Part shown: positions 29,351-36,196 of the stretch, one piece after another
How the letters are laid out: every line of letters begins with the position of its first letter
Position numbering within the stretch: position 1 is the stretch's first letter
Source: a virus
Length of the DNA stretch: 36,196 nucleotides
Strand: one strand, 5' to 3'
IMG/VR virus record: IMGVR_UViG_3300030329_002278
Coordinates: 1 to 36,196 of that record
The notes under the pieces: model-generated
Database searches by the model: none
The model's input: the letters and a program-made list of their open reading frames with translations, nothing else
What the model was told of the DNA's origin: nothing
Translations under genes and position numbers: made by a program

Positions 29351-30711
29351 TAAATATTCAAAGCCAACATCCAGAATACAAAATCCGCTTACCAGAATGG
29401 GATATGTGCCATGACTGTTATGTTGGAGAAGGTGCGATCAAAGCAAAAAGAGATGTTTATTTACCAAAATTAGCACGACATGATGACACCAATGAAGGCA
29501 AAGTCAGTTACAATGATTACTTGCATCGAGCAACTTTCTTTGGAGTAGTGTCAACAGTTATTACAGGTAGAGTTGGTCAGGTTATGCGTATACCACTTCA
29601 AGTTGATATGCCTGAAATTATGCAGGAATGGTCGCAAACAATTATGCGTGATAAGTCAAACCTTACTGAATTGACAAAACGTATATTGACTGAAGTATTG
29701 ACAACTGGCAGAGTTGGCTTACTTTTAGACAGACCTCTTGATGGCGGTGATCCATTTGTTGCCTTGTATCGTGCGCAAGATATAACAAATTGGGAAACAG
29801 TTAACGACGAATTAGTTAAGGTGGTGATACGAGAAAATACAATTGTAGAAAGGGAACAGTCAGGCAGAACAATTCAGGTAATAGAACCTCGCTTTCGTCA
29901 GTTAAGGTTTGATGAATTTGGCAATTATGAGGTAGGTGTTTTTGAGAAGATAAAGGAAGAATATCATGAGACTCAAATTTATCAGCCGACTAATAATGGT
30001 GCGAGGATTAATAAAATCCCATTTCAGTTTATCAATTCAGACTCAACTTCAGTTGATACTTCAAAACCTCCTCTGCTTGATTTGGCGGCACTAAATATTT
30101 CGCATTACCGCAACTCCGCAGACTATGAACAGTTGCTTCACCGAGTTGGAGTAGCCGCAACTTTCTTTTCCGCAGGCATTACTGAAGATGAAGCAAATGA
30201 TCCATCAAACCTGTCAGTTGGTGCAGATGTACGTTGGTTTTCAAGCAACCCAAATGCTAAGTTTGGTATTCTTGAATTCTCAGGCAACAGCGCAACTGCT
30301 ATGGAAAGAGCCATGCTTGAGAAAACGCAAATGATGGCAACTATTGGTGGGCAGTTAGTTCAGAGACACCGTAAACAAGTTGAAACTGCAGAAACCGCAA
30401 GACTGCGTTCGGCAAGTGAGAATTCAGTTTTGGACACAATCGTTTCAACAGTTGAGATTGGCTTAAATCAATTACTTGAAATGTCAGCAGAATGGATGAG
30501 TCAAACTGGTGATATTAGTATGACTCTGAATCGTGATTATCTGGATGACAGGTGGAGTCCTGAGGAGTTGAAAGCTGTCAATGAAGCAGATGTTATGGGC
30601 TTGATCTCTAAAGAAACTGCATTCCACATGAGACAGAAAATGGAAGTTTACCCAGAGAATCTAAGTTTTGATGAGGAGGCACAGTTACTTTCAAACAGGG
30701 CTATTGAATGA
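29347..30711 (+). CDS. Portal protein (DUF4055 type)
   Basis: A 454-residue protein that forms the dodecameric channel for DNA at the head vertex. It follows the terminase with ATGA overlap and matches the DUF4055 portal type: YNDYLHRATFFGVVSTVITG near residue 57, VLTTGRVGLLLDRP near 118, INKIPFQFINSDS near 222 and LEKTQMMATIGGQLVQ near 325, followed by the helical ETAETARLRSASENSVL. It is followed by the MuF-type gene, again with ATGA overlap. Confidence 0.9.
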   Translation: MINIQSQHPEYKIRLPEWDMCHDCYVGEGAIKAKRDVYLPKLARHDDTNEGKVSYNDYLHRATFFGVVSTVITGRVGQVMRIPLQVDMPEIMQEWSQTIMRDKSNLTELTKRILTEVLTTGRVGLLLDRPLDGGDPFVALYRAQDITNWETVNDELVKVVIRENTIVEREQSGRTIQVIEPRFRQLRFDEFGNYEVGVFEKIKEEYHETQIYQPTNNGARINKIPFQFINSDSTSVDTSKPPLLDLAALNISHYRNSADYEQLLHRVGVAATFFSAGITEDEANDPSNLSVGADVRWFSSNPNAKFGILEFSGNSATAMERAMLEKTQMMATIGGQLVQRHRKQVETAETARLRSASENSVLDTIVSTVEIGLNQLLEMSAEWMSQTGDISMTLNRDYLDDRWSPEELKAVNEADVMGLISKETAFHMRQKMEVYPENLSFDEEAQLLSNRAIE

Positions 30712-32558
30712 GTGTAGTAAGTAGGCTTGAAGATGGCGTGTATGACCACGCTATTGACCTGACTCGTTTTGAAGAAGGAATAAAAAGACGCGCAATCGGT
30801 TTCCTCAAGGAAATGACTGATGACATAAATCAACTTTTAGCTGATAGCCCAACAGTCTTTCAGGAACAGCGGTTGACTGCATTGTTGACTCAAGTTGAGA
30901 ACACAATCTCAGATGCGCATAGACTAGCCAAAACTGATATGCGTAATCAACTTCTTGAGTTTGCACCAATAGAAGAAAAAGCAACAACCAAGATCATGAA
31001 CGATTCGCTACAGGCAAATTTGTTTTCCCCAACCATGACTCAAGGTCAACTGAATGCAGTAGTTGATGATTCACTTATTCGTGGTGCATTGGCATCGGAT
31101 TGGTGGGATAGGCTTGAATCAAATACCAAGAATAAAATAGTCAAAGGTATTCAACTGGGTATTGCTGAAGGTGAAACACTTGGTCAAATAAAGACAAGGT
31201 TGTTAGGCAAAACTACAGGTGAATTTGAGACGTATGAAACTGGCGGTAAAACTAGGCGAAGGATGAAGCGAGTCGGTGGTTGGATTCAAACTTCAAATCG
31301 TGAAGCAGAAGCATTAATACGAACTTCAGTTCATAGCGTGGCTTCTAATGTTAGGGATCAAACTTATATGAATAACATTGATGTTATAGATCAAGTTGAG
31401 AGCGTTGCAACTCTTGATGGCAGGACAACTCCTTTGTGTGTTTCGTATGATGGCTTACGCTGGACAGCCGATGGTCACAAACCAGTAGGTGGTCACGGAA
31501 AAGCATACTTGCCAACACCGAGACATTGGAATTGCCGTTCAACTCACGTTCCTGTAATTGGTATGCTTGATAAGTTGGACAACATAGCAAAAAACAAAGG
31601 TATCAAAATACCTCCTGCCACAAGAGCATCAGTCAAAGGAAAAGTGCCAGATTTAACAAAGATGGATGATTGGCTGATTGCTCAACCCAAAGCGACTCAA
31701 AACAAGTTGTTAGGAGGCGTAGCTAAAGGTGAATTGTTCCGTAAAGGTAAAGGGAAGTTCAAAGTAAAAGATTTTACTGGAAGACGTGGAGACCCTTTAA
31801 ACATTGAGGACTTACGCAAGAAGTTTAACGTAATCAAGGATGAGCCAGAACCAATTACCAAAGGAGTTGGTGAAAAGATCAGTAAATTTGGCAGGCATAA
31901 AGATTCAAACGATTTGTTAATTGCTGGTGATAAATGGGCAAGAAATAATACAGAGGATCAAAAGAAAGCAGTTGCAGGGTTTACTCTTGGCGAATATAAG
32001 AAAATGCGTGCATTTATGCGTGGAAATTTAGAGGAAAAATACAAAAGAGAATTTAGTGCAGATGAAATAGCTGACATAAAAAAACAAGTTAAAGATTTTA
32101 AGACAGCTGTACAAAATGCACCTGAGTATGAAGGAAACGTATTTCGGGGCGTTTCTTATGACAATGAAAAAACAAGAAAAACTTTAAATAAATTGAGAAG
32201 GTTAAAAACAATTACTATGCCTGCGGATTCAAGTGCTACTAGAAGCGTAAGGCAAGCAAACAGATTTTTAGAGTCACCACCTTTGCCTGTGGGCAGAGAA
32301 AATCCTTCTTCCCGGCCACTAAATATAGTGTATTGGTTTAATCAGCGTACTGGCAAATCTATAGAAAGAGCTTCAAAGTTTAAATTTGAACAAGAAGTAA
32401 TAATTCAGCAAAAGACTCGTTTTGATTTAGTAAAAATATACGAAAAAAAAGATATTAACAAAATGATTGACGAGAAGGGAGGAAGCACCCAATTAAAAAA
32501 TGTCAGAAAGGAAAATTTAGAAAAAGCTGATTACATAATTGAATTAGAGGAAATTTGA
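30708..32558 (+). CDS. MuF-type head protein fused to an ADP-ribosyltransferase domain
   Basis: A 616-residue fusion. Residues ~100-285 are the phage Mu F / head morphogenesis domain: EALIRTSVHSVASNVRDQ (201-218), ESVATLDGRTTPLC (231-244) and LPTPRHWNCRSTHVP (268-282). After a basic linker, residues ~395-616 resemble arginine-type ADP-ribosyltransferase exotoxins: NVFRGVSYD with R480, the STS-like PADSSATRSV with S508-S509 and T511, and KFKFEQEVII with the ExE pair E561 and E563. This R-S-E order uses NAD+ to modify target proteins. It is probably packed in the head and injected with the DNA. The next gene is a Cys-rich mini-protein. Start ATGA-overlaps the portal. Confidence 0.85.
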   Translation: MSVVSRLEDGVYDHAIDLTRFEEGIKRRAIGFLKEMTDDINQLLADSPTVFQEQRLTALLTQVENTISDAHRLAKTDMRNQLLEFAPIEEKATTKIMNDSLQANLFSPTMTQGQLNAVVDDSLIRGALASDWWDRLESNTKNKIVKGIQLGIAEGETLGQIKTRLLGKTTGEFETYETGGKTRRRMKRVGGWIQTSNREAEALIRTSVHSVASNVRDQTYMNNIDVIDQVESVATLDGRTTPLCVSYDGLRWTADGHKPVGGHGKAYLPTPRHWNCRSTHVPVIGMLDKLDNIAKNKGIKIPPATRASVKGKVPDLTKMDDWLIAQPKATQNKLLGGVAKGELFRKGKGKFKVKDFTGRRGDPLNIEDLRKKFNVIKDEPEPITKGVGEKISKFGRHKDSNDLLIAGDKWARNNTEDQKKAVAGFTLGEYKKMRAFMRGNLEEKYKREFSADEIADIKKQVKDFKTAVQNAPEYEGNVFRGVSYDNEKTRKTLNKLRRLKTITMPADSSATRSVRQANRFLESPPLPVGRENPSSRPLNIVYWFNQRTGKSIERASKFKFEQEVIIQQKTRFDLVKIYEKKDINKMIDEKGGSTQLKNVRKENLEKADYIIELEEI

Positions 32559-32559
32559 A

Positions 32560-32775
32560 ATGGCAGAGTCAAAATTTTTAGACGAAGATGATTTTTTAGA
32601 TGAAGCAATGGATTATGGTCAATGTGAATCACGTTGCGAAATGTGTATTCATTACTTTGGCGATAATGCTTGTGAAGCATACAAGGTGATCCCCAACGCA
32701 ATATGGAATGAAGAAATATATCATGATTCCGTAAGAGATGATCAGATTGGGGAATTTATTTATAAAAAAGACTAA
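32560..32775 (+). CDS. Cys-rich small protein after MuF-ART
   Basis: A 71-residue acidic protein with C22, C26, C29 and C38 (CESRCEMCIHYFGDNAC). The pattern 'C..C.hy....C.A...IP..I......H' is shared by a widespread family of small proteins in phages and bacteria whose function is not known. It is one base from the MuF-ADP-ribosyltransferase gene, so it may bind zinc and serve that protein as a chaperone, partner or immunity factor; this is inference from position. Confidence 0.6.
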   Translation: MAESKFLDEDDFLDEAMDYGQCESRCEMCIHYFGDNACEAYKVIPNAIWNEEIYHDSVRDDQIGEFIYKKD

Positions 32776-32789
32776 ACAAAGGAGTAGTT

Positions 32790-33593
32790 ATGGCACTAAA
32801 AGCAGTATTAGAAAACAAGGAAGAAATCCCAGCTGGCACCGAAGCTTTTTATGAAGAACAAGATGGCAAATATATCTTGAAAGTTGAAGGTATGTCAGAG
32901 AAAAGTAAGTTGGATGAATTCCGTAACTCAAATATAGAGTTGAGAAACAAACTTGATGAAGTAAGCGCAACTCTGGAAAAGTTCAAAGACATTGATCCGA
33001 CTCAAGCTCGTGATGCAATAGAAGTCAAACGCCAAGTTGAAAACAAGGAAATGATGGAGAAAGGGCAGTTTGATGAATTACTAAACAAACAACAAACTGA
33101 ATATGTTGGCAAGATTGAAGCTTTACAAAAACACGCAACCGAGCAGGAAACTTCAGCGAAACAATATAAAGAAGAACTTGAAACGTATAGAGTTACTTCC
33201 GCTATTCAGTCAGCAGTTAATGAAGCAGGAACGCCACAATCCTCTGCGGTTGCTGATATTCTGGCACGTGCAAAGAATTCTTGGAGTATAGATGATAAAG
33301 GAAATCTTTTTTGTGTTGACGAACAAGGAAAAGCTCGTTATAGTGAAAATGGCTCAACTTATATGAGTCCGCAAGAATGGAGTAAGGAGTTAATAGCTAA
33401 TGCTCCTCACTTATTTGTTCCGTCTAATGGTAGCGGTGCTAACGGTAGTTCGGAATTGGGAGGCAAGGCAACTGGGGAAAATCCATGGATGAAAGATAGT
33501 ATGAATCTTACCAAACAAGGGGAGATTTTAAAGGATAACCCAACTCTTGCCAAACAACTAGCAGGGGAAGCTGGCAAAGAATTGAATATTTAA
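32790..33593 (+). CDS. Capsid scaffolding protein
   Basis: A 267-residue protein with the usual scaffold layout: a beta start (LENKEEIPAGTEAFYEEQDG), a long charged coiled coil (~35-150, LDEFRNSNIELRNKLDEV), and a polar C-terminus (GKATGENPWMKDSMNLTKQG) typical of GP20-like scaffold proteins. It directly precedes the major capsid gene. Ribosome site caaaggag. It would guide shell assembly and leave the head before packaging. Confidence 0.9.
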   Translation: MALKAVLENKEEIPAGTEAFYEEQDGKYILKVEGMSEKSKLDEFRNSNIELRNKLDEVSATLEKFKDIDPTQARDAIEVKRQVENKEMMEKGQFDELLNKQQTEYVGKIEALQKHATEQETSAKQYKEELETYRVTSAIQSAVNEAGTPQSSAVADILARAKNSWSIDDKGNLFCVDEQGKARYSENGSTYMSPQEWSKELIANAPHLFVPSNGSGANGSSELGGKATGENPWMKDSMNLTKQGEILKDNPTLAKQLAGEAGKELNI

Positions 33594-33737
33594 CCGAGTT
33601 CAAATTCCCTAAAAGGACTGCGGTGCGGTTCTAGAAAAACTTTTCAAACTAATTGCGATCGACTGGATCGGTGTGAAGGTCGGTAAAGTTGCGGTGCAAC
33701 GAGCTTACTTTTTAACGTTGCATTATGGAGATTTATC
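33594..33737 (+). promoter_or_regulatory. Structured leader of the major capsid gene
   Basis: A 144-bp gap with no gene. It holds hairpins CGATC (33656-33660) with GATCG (33666-33670), and GTTGC (33688-33692) with GCAAC (33696-33700). The block GCGGTGC is repeated (33622 and 33691). The ribosome site for the capsid gene is tggag. It may stabilise or process the capsid mRNA; a promoter is not obvious. Confidence 0.5.
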
Positions 33738-34694
33738 ATGGCCGCAACAGCGATTTCTAATATAGTTGTACCTACGTTATTCAGCCCATACGTTGTTGAA
33801 CGTAGCACAACTCTTTCTAATATTCTTTCCTCTGGAATGGTTCAGAGACTTCCTGCTTTTGATGAAATGGCAGGAGCGAAGGGTAAGACATTTGAAATGC
33901 CTTACTTCAACGATTTGTCTGGTGATTCAGAAGTATTAGCAGATGGGTCAGCACTCACAATTAACAACATCACAGCCGAACAGGAAACAGCCGTAAAATT
34001 CATGCGTGGTAAAGCATGGGGTGCAACTGATTTGGCTGCCGCAGTAACTGGTGAAGACATCATGGCTTCTATTGGTGACATGGTGGCGGGGTACTGGGCA
34101 AGATCAGTACAAACTACTTTGATGAACATTCTTGGTGGTTTGTTTCACGATAGTGCAGGAACTATATATTCCACTCACGTTAATGACCAGACTGCTAGTG
34201 ATATTACTTCATCAATGGTTGTTGATACAATGCAGAAGCTGGGCGATAATGCTTCCTCGTTAACTACAATTATCTGCCATTCTGCAGTATATGCTAAGTT
34301 GCAGAAAGATAGTTTAATTGACTTTGTTAGAGATGCCGACAATAACATCATGTTTTCCACATATCTTGGTAAAAGACTGATTGTTGATGATGGCTGTGCA
34401 ACTTCTGGTTCAGGTGCTTCTACCGAATACAGAACTTACATTGCAGGTGATGGCGCATTCGCTTATGGAGTTGGTGCTATCGACAACGCAACTGAAGTTG
34501 ATAGAGATTCATTGAAAGGTGAAGATATACTGGTTAATCGCCAACATTTTATTCTTCATCCTCGTGGCCTCAAGTTCGCAGGAGCAGTAGCTGGTGCTTC
34601 ACCTACTGATGGCGAAGTTGGAGCAGGAGCAGATTGGACAAAAGTATGGGATGACCAGAATATTAAAATGGTCTGCCTAATTGCTGGCGTCTAA
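33738..34694 (+). CDS. Major capsid protein (HK97 fold, Gp13-like)
   Basis: A 318-residue shell protein. Features of this capsid family: IVVPTLFSPYVVERSTTLSN near the start, GKTFEMPYFNDLSGDSEVLADG (~50-72), EQETAVKFMRGKAWGATDLA (~81-100), the middle region TTIICHSAVYAKLQKDSLID and GKRLIVDDGC (~211), and the end RDSLKGEDILVNRQHFILHPRG. It lies directly after the scaffold gene, is short for a capsid protein, and has no N-terminal delta domain because the scaffold is separate. The leader and the 3' hairpin probably help high expression. Confidence 0.9.
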   Translation: MAATAISNIVVPTLFSPYVVERSTTLSNILSSGMVQRLPAFDEMAGAKGKTFEMPYFNDLSGDSEVLADGSALTINNITAEQETAVKFMRGKAWGATDLAAAVTGEDIMASIGDMVAGYWARSVQTTLMNILGGLFHDSAGTIYSTHVNDQTASDITSSMVVDTMQKLGDNASSLTTIICHSAVYAKLQKDSLIDFVRDADNNIMFSTYLGKRLIVDDGCATSGSGASTEYRTYIAGDGAFAYGVGAIDNATEVDRDSLKGEDILVNRQHFILHPRGLKFAGAVAGASPTDGEVGAGADWTKVWDDQNIKMVCLIAGV

Positions 34695-34708
34695 TTATCA
34701 TTCTTCTT

Positions 34709-34741
34709 TGGGGATGGATTAGCTGAGTCAATCTGTCCCCA
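34709..34741 (+). terminator. Hairpin after the major capsid gene
   Basis: TGGGGA (34709-34714) pairs with TCCCCA (34736-34741), and inside it GATT (34717-34720) with AATC (34730-34733), separated by a symmetrical TG/TG loop. It lies 14 bp after the capsid stop. The tail (TAATTTC) is only weakly T-rich. It could be a partial terminator or protect the capsid mRNA. Confidence 0.55.
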
Positions 34742-34765
34742 TAATTTCAACTTCAAGGAGTGCGT

Positions 34766-34873
34766 ATGAGTAGAGCAAGTTTTCATTATCCACCTGCTGA
34801 TGAAGCTAAGTCGGATAAGAAGAAAAAGTCTAAACCATCACAAGAAAAATCTGAAAATAAAAAGGAGGAATAA
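34766..34873 (+). CDS. Tiny basic protein after the capsid gene
   Basis: A 35-residue, Lys/Ser/Glu-rich protein (MSRASFHYPPADEAKSDKKK...). The ATG has aaggag upstream with the same five-base spacer (tgcgt) as the endolysin start at 15392. Tiny genes of this kind often lie between capsid and connector genes and may be a head accessory. It is too short for size-filtered lists. Confidence 0.55.
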   Translation: MSRASFHYPPADEAKSDKKKKSKPSQEKSENKKEE

Positions 34874-35380
34874 ATGGCGTTGGTTGTAACCATTTCGGGA
34901 ACAACTAGCGACAGTTATGCCACTTTAGCCGAAGCCGATTCACTTCTTGCGGATCGGCAATGGTTTAGTTCAACATGGTCTGGTTTTTCCGATGCAGTAA
35001 AAGAAAAATGGTTAAGAGAAGCCACACGTTCTCTTGACAGACTTCACCCTTGGCGTGGTGATCGTACAGAAGATGACCAACGTCTTGCCTTCCCAAGAGA
35101 TATTGGCGATTCAATAGATTATCCTTCCGATGAAATGCACAGGAATATCAAAGAAGCGCAAATAGAATTAGCTGTCTTATTGCAAGCAAAACAGGATTCC
35201 ACAACTGGTGATATTGAATTTCGCACAGAAACAGGCGTCGGGGCACTCGCAGGAACAGTTTCAGTTAATTACAAAGAAAGATCAGATTCGGGAGGTTTAC
35301 AAAGAGTTCAAGGTGCAAATATCGCATCAGTAAATGCTTTAATGCGACCTTGGCTTTCACCAAAATATTTAAGTAGATAA
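34874..35380 (+). CDS. Head-tail connector (DnaT-like/gp6-type adaptor)
   Basis: A 168-residue protein. The pattern SDSYATLAEADSLLADRQW (10-28), WLREATRSLDRLHPWRGDR (46-64), RLAFPRDIG, and helical EAQIELAVLLQAK is that of head-tail adaptor proteins that pile up on the portal (often annotated DnaT-like ssDNA-binding because of a family name). Very good ribosome site aaggagg. It would form the ring under the portal. Confidence 0.85.
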   Translation: MALVVTISGTTSDSYATLAEADSLLADRQWFSSTWSGFSDAVKEKWLREATRSLDRLHPWRGDRTEDDQRLAFPRDIGDSIDYPSDEMHRNIKEAQIELAVLLQAKQDSTTGDIEFRTETGVGALAGTVSVNYKERSDSGGLQRVQGANIASVNALMRPWLSPKYLSR

Positions 35381-35382
35381 AA

Positions 35383-35769
35383 ATGGGATTAAATACTGTT
35401 GCTTCTAATTTAATTTCAAAAACATTTGATAACACACTTGTTTCTGGTTTGACTCTTGGTGTTTCAGCAACATGGACAAAAAGAACTTCAGGTACATACA
35501 ATCCATTGACAGGTGCAATGACGCAGACAGATACAAATGTCAGTATTAACGCAATTGAGATGGCATATACTTCGTCGGAAATTCTGGAATCTGGTGGCTC
35601 AGTCCGAAATATGGATAGAAGAATTCTGGTCAAGCCAGTCACCAGTTTGGATATCGAGGATGCAGTTGGTGATTCAATCACTATTGGCAGTCGTACTTAT
35701 AGTATTTTGTCTATTGACAGGGGGATGCTTGGCGATACTGAATTGGTTTGGGATTGCCAATGCAGATGA
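35383..35769 (+). CDS. Head closure / neck protein candidate
   Basis: A 128-residue beta protein (LGVSATWTKRTSGTYNPLTG, VGDSITIGSRTYSILSIDRG). 'SATWTKRTSGTYNPLTGAMT' resembles head-tail joining/stopper proteins, which lie at this place between the adaptor and the HK97 gp10-like gene. The next gene overlaps it by several bases. Confidence 0.7.
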   Translation: MGLNTVASNLISKTFDNTLVSGLTLGVSATWTKRTSGTYNPLTGAMTQTDTNVSINAIEMAYTSSEILESGGSVRNMDRRILVKPVTSLDIEDAVGDSITIGSRTYSILSIDRGMLGDTELVWDCQCR

Positions 35770-36164
35770 AAATAAAGATGAAAGGCGATGTCAACCGAAA
35801 GGATATTGACAAGTGGTTTCGTGCGATAACTTTGGGTCTTTATCGTGATGTTATAATAGGAACTCCTGTTGATACAGGCAGGGCACGTGCAAATTGGCAA
35901 CTTGCTATTGGTTCTGCTCCCACTTCAACATTAACCCAAACAGATAAAGGAACACCAAGAAGTGAATCTGGAAGATCAACTTCAGAAGTGAGGAAAGCAA
36001 ACCAAAAATTGAGTGTCAAGAAAGTTGGAAGATCAGTATTTATTGCAAACAATTTGCCATATATTGGTGAGTTGGAAGATGGTCACAGTAAACAAAATTC
36101 AAAATGGGTTGAAACTGCGTTAAAACGTGCAGAATCGAGAATAGTTGCTTTAGACAGCGTATAA
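35760..36164 (+). CDS. HK97 gp10-like neck / tail completion protein
   Basis: A 134-residue protein (from ATG 35760; ATG 35766 with an ATGA overlap is an equally good start). The core IIGTPVDTGRARANWQLAIG (~34-53) is the hallmark of the HK97 gp10 family, in the pattern 'TPVDTGRLR.SW', followed by IANNLPYIGELEDGHSKQ. It joins the head and tail. Its last 22 codons are repeated at the window start because the genome is circular. Confidence 0.9.
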   Translation: MQMKIKMKGDVNRKDIDKWFRAITLGLYRDVIIGTPVDTGRARANWQLAIGSAPTSTLTQTDKGTPRSESGRSTSEVRKANQKLSVKKVGRSVFIANNLPYIGELEDGHSKQNSKWVETALKRAESRIVALDSV

Positions 36165-36196
36165 TCATTCTCAGATCGCCCTGTAAAGAAAGAAAC
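36099..36196. repeat. Terminal redundancy, right copy
   Basis: Identical to 3-100. The pair defines the circular length of 36,096 bp. See the left copy. Confidence 0.95.

Noticed and set aside
34874-35380. DnaT-like single-strand DNA-binding function
   Set aside because: The family name suggests it, but position in the head-tail joining block and its pattern fit a portal adaptor.
1-36196. tRNA genes, CRISPR arrays, insertion sequences, attachment sites
   Set aside because: I looked for cloverleaf patterns, regular spacer-repeat arrays, transposase motifs and integrases and found none that I can support. The 10-bp terminase repeats are too short and have no spacers.

Overview
The window is a complete, circularly closed genome of a tailed double-stranded DNA phage with siphovirus-type genes. 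The last 98 bases (36099-36196) repeat bases 3-100 exactly, so the unique length is 36,096 bp. The neck gene that ends at 36164 reappears as a fragment at 3-68. The DNA is AT-rich and densely packed. Many neighbouring genes overlap by 4 bp (ATGA, GTGA or TTGA), and all genes but one lie on the + strand. I see no integrase, repressor, DNA polymerase, primase or full helicase. This suggests a virulent phage that borrows the host replisome. A lipoprotein signal in the lysis region suggests a Gram-negative host. The fibre gene types and the TET/JBP cassette resemble what is known from marine viromes, but I cannot name the host.

Layout, reading round the circle. Early/replication arm (16.6-24.3 kb): a control region with two divergent promoters that carry identical boxes (TTTACA-N17-TATACT), phased A-tracts and candidate operators. 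It drives small unknown genes, a DUF932 protein, a ribbon-helix-helix candidate, a RusA-type resolvase, a triple zinc-knuckle protein, an SSB-like protein, a replisome organiser and a helicase-loader-like protein. The only minus-strand gene, a zinc metallopeptidase with a HExxHxxGxxH motif, runs the other way from this region.

DNA-modification cassette (24.4-27.3 kb): a ParB-like protein, a GT32-type glycosyltransferase, a TET-associated-type glycosyltransferase (TAGT) and a TET/JBP-family 2OG-Fe(II) dioxygenase. The last three are joined by 4-bp overlaps, and the dioxygenase gene runs into a small-terminase candidate. This is the hallmark of enzymatic hydroxylation and glycosylation of DNA bases. 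No cytosine-5 methyltransferase is encoded in the genome.

Head module (27.3-36.2 kb): a DUF5681 small-terminase candidate, a striking array of short repeats between it and the large terminase, a DUF4055-type portal, a MuF head protein fused to an R-S-ExE ADP-ribosyltransferase domain, a Cys-rich small protein, scaffold, major capsid protein, and connector/neck proteins. Tail module (0.1-8.9 kb): two tail-terminator-like proteins, tail tube, a tail-assembly chaperone with a poly-A -1 frameshift, tape measure, hub proteins and a TipJ-like protein.

Fibre module (8.9-13.9 kb): an array of small receptor-binding or decoration genes with a shared N-terminal module, and a second 2OG-Fe(II) oxygenase. 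Lysis region (13.9-16.0 kb): a holin-like gene, several tiny membrane/coiled-coil proteins, an M15-type peptidoglycan peptidase and a small lipoprotein, ending in a convergent terminator region.

The most interesting items are the ParB-GT32-TAGT-TET/JBP operon without a methyltransferase, the MuF-ADP-ribosyltransferase fusion, and the repeat array between the terminase genes.
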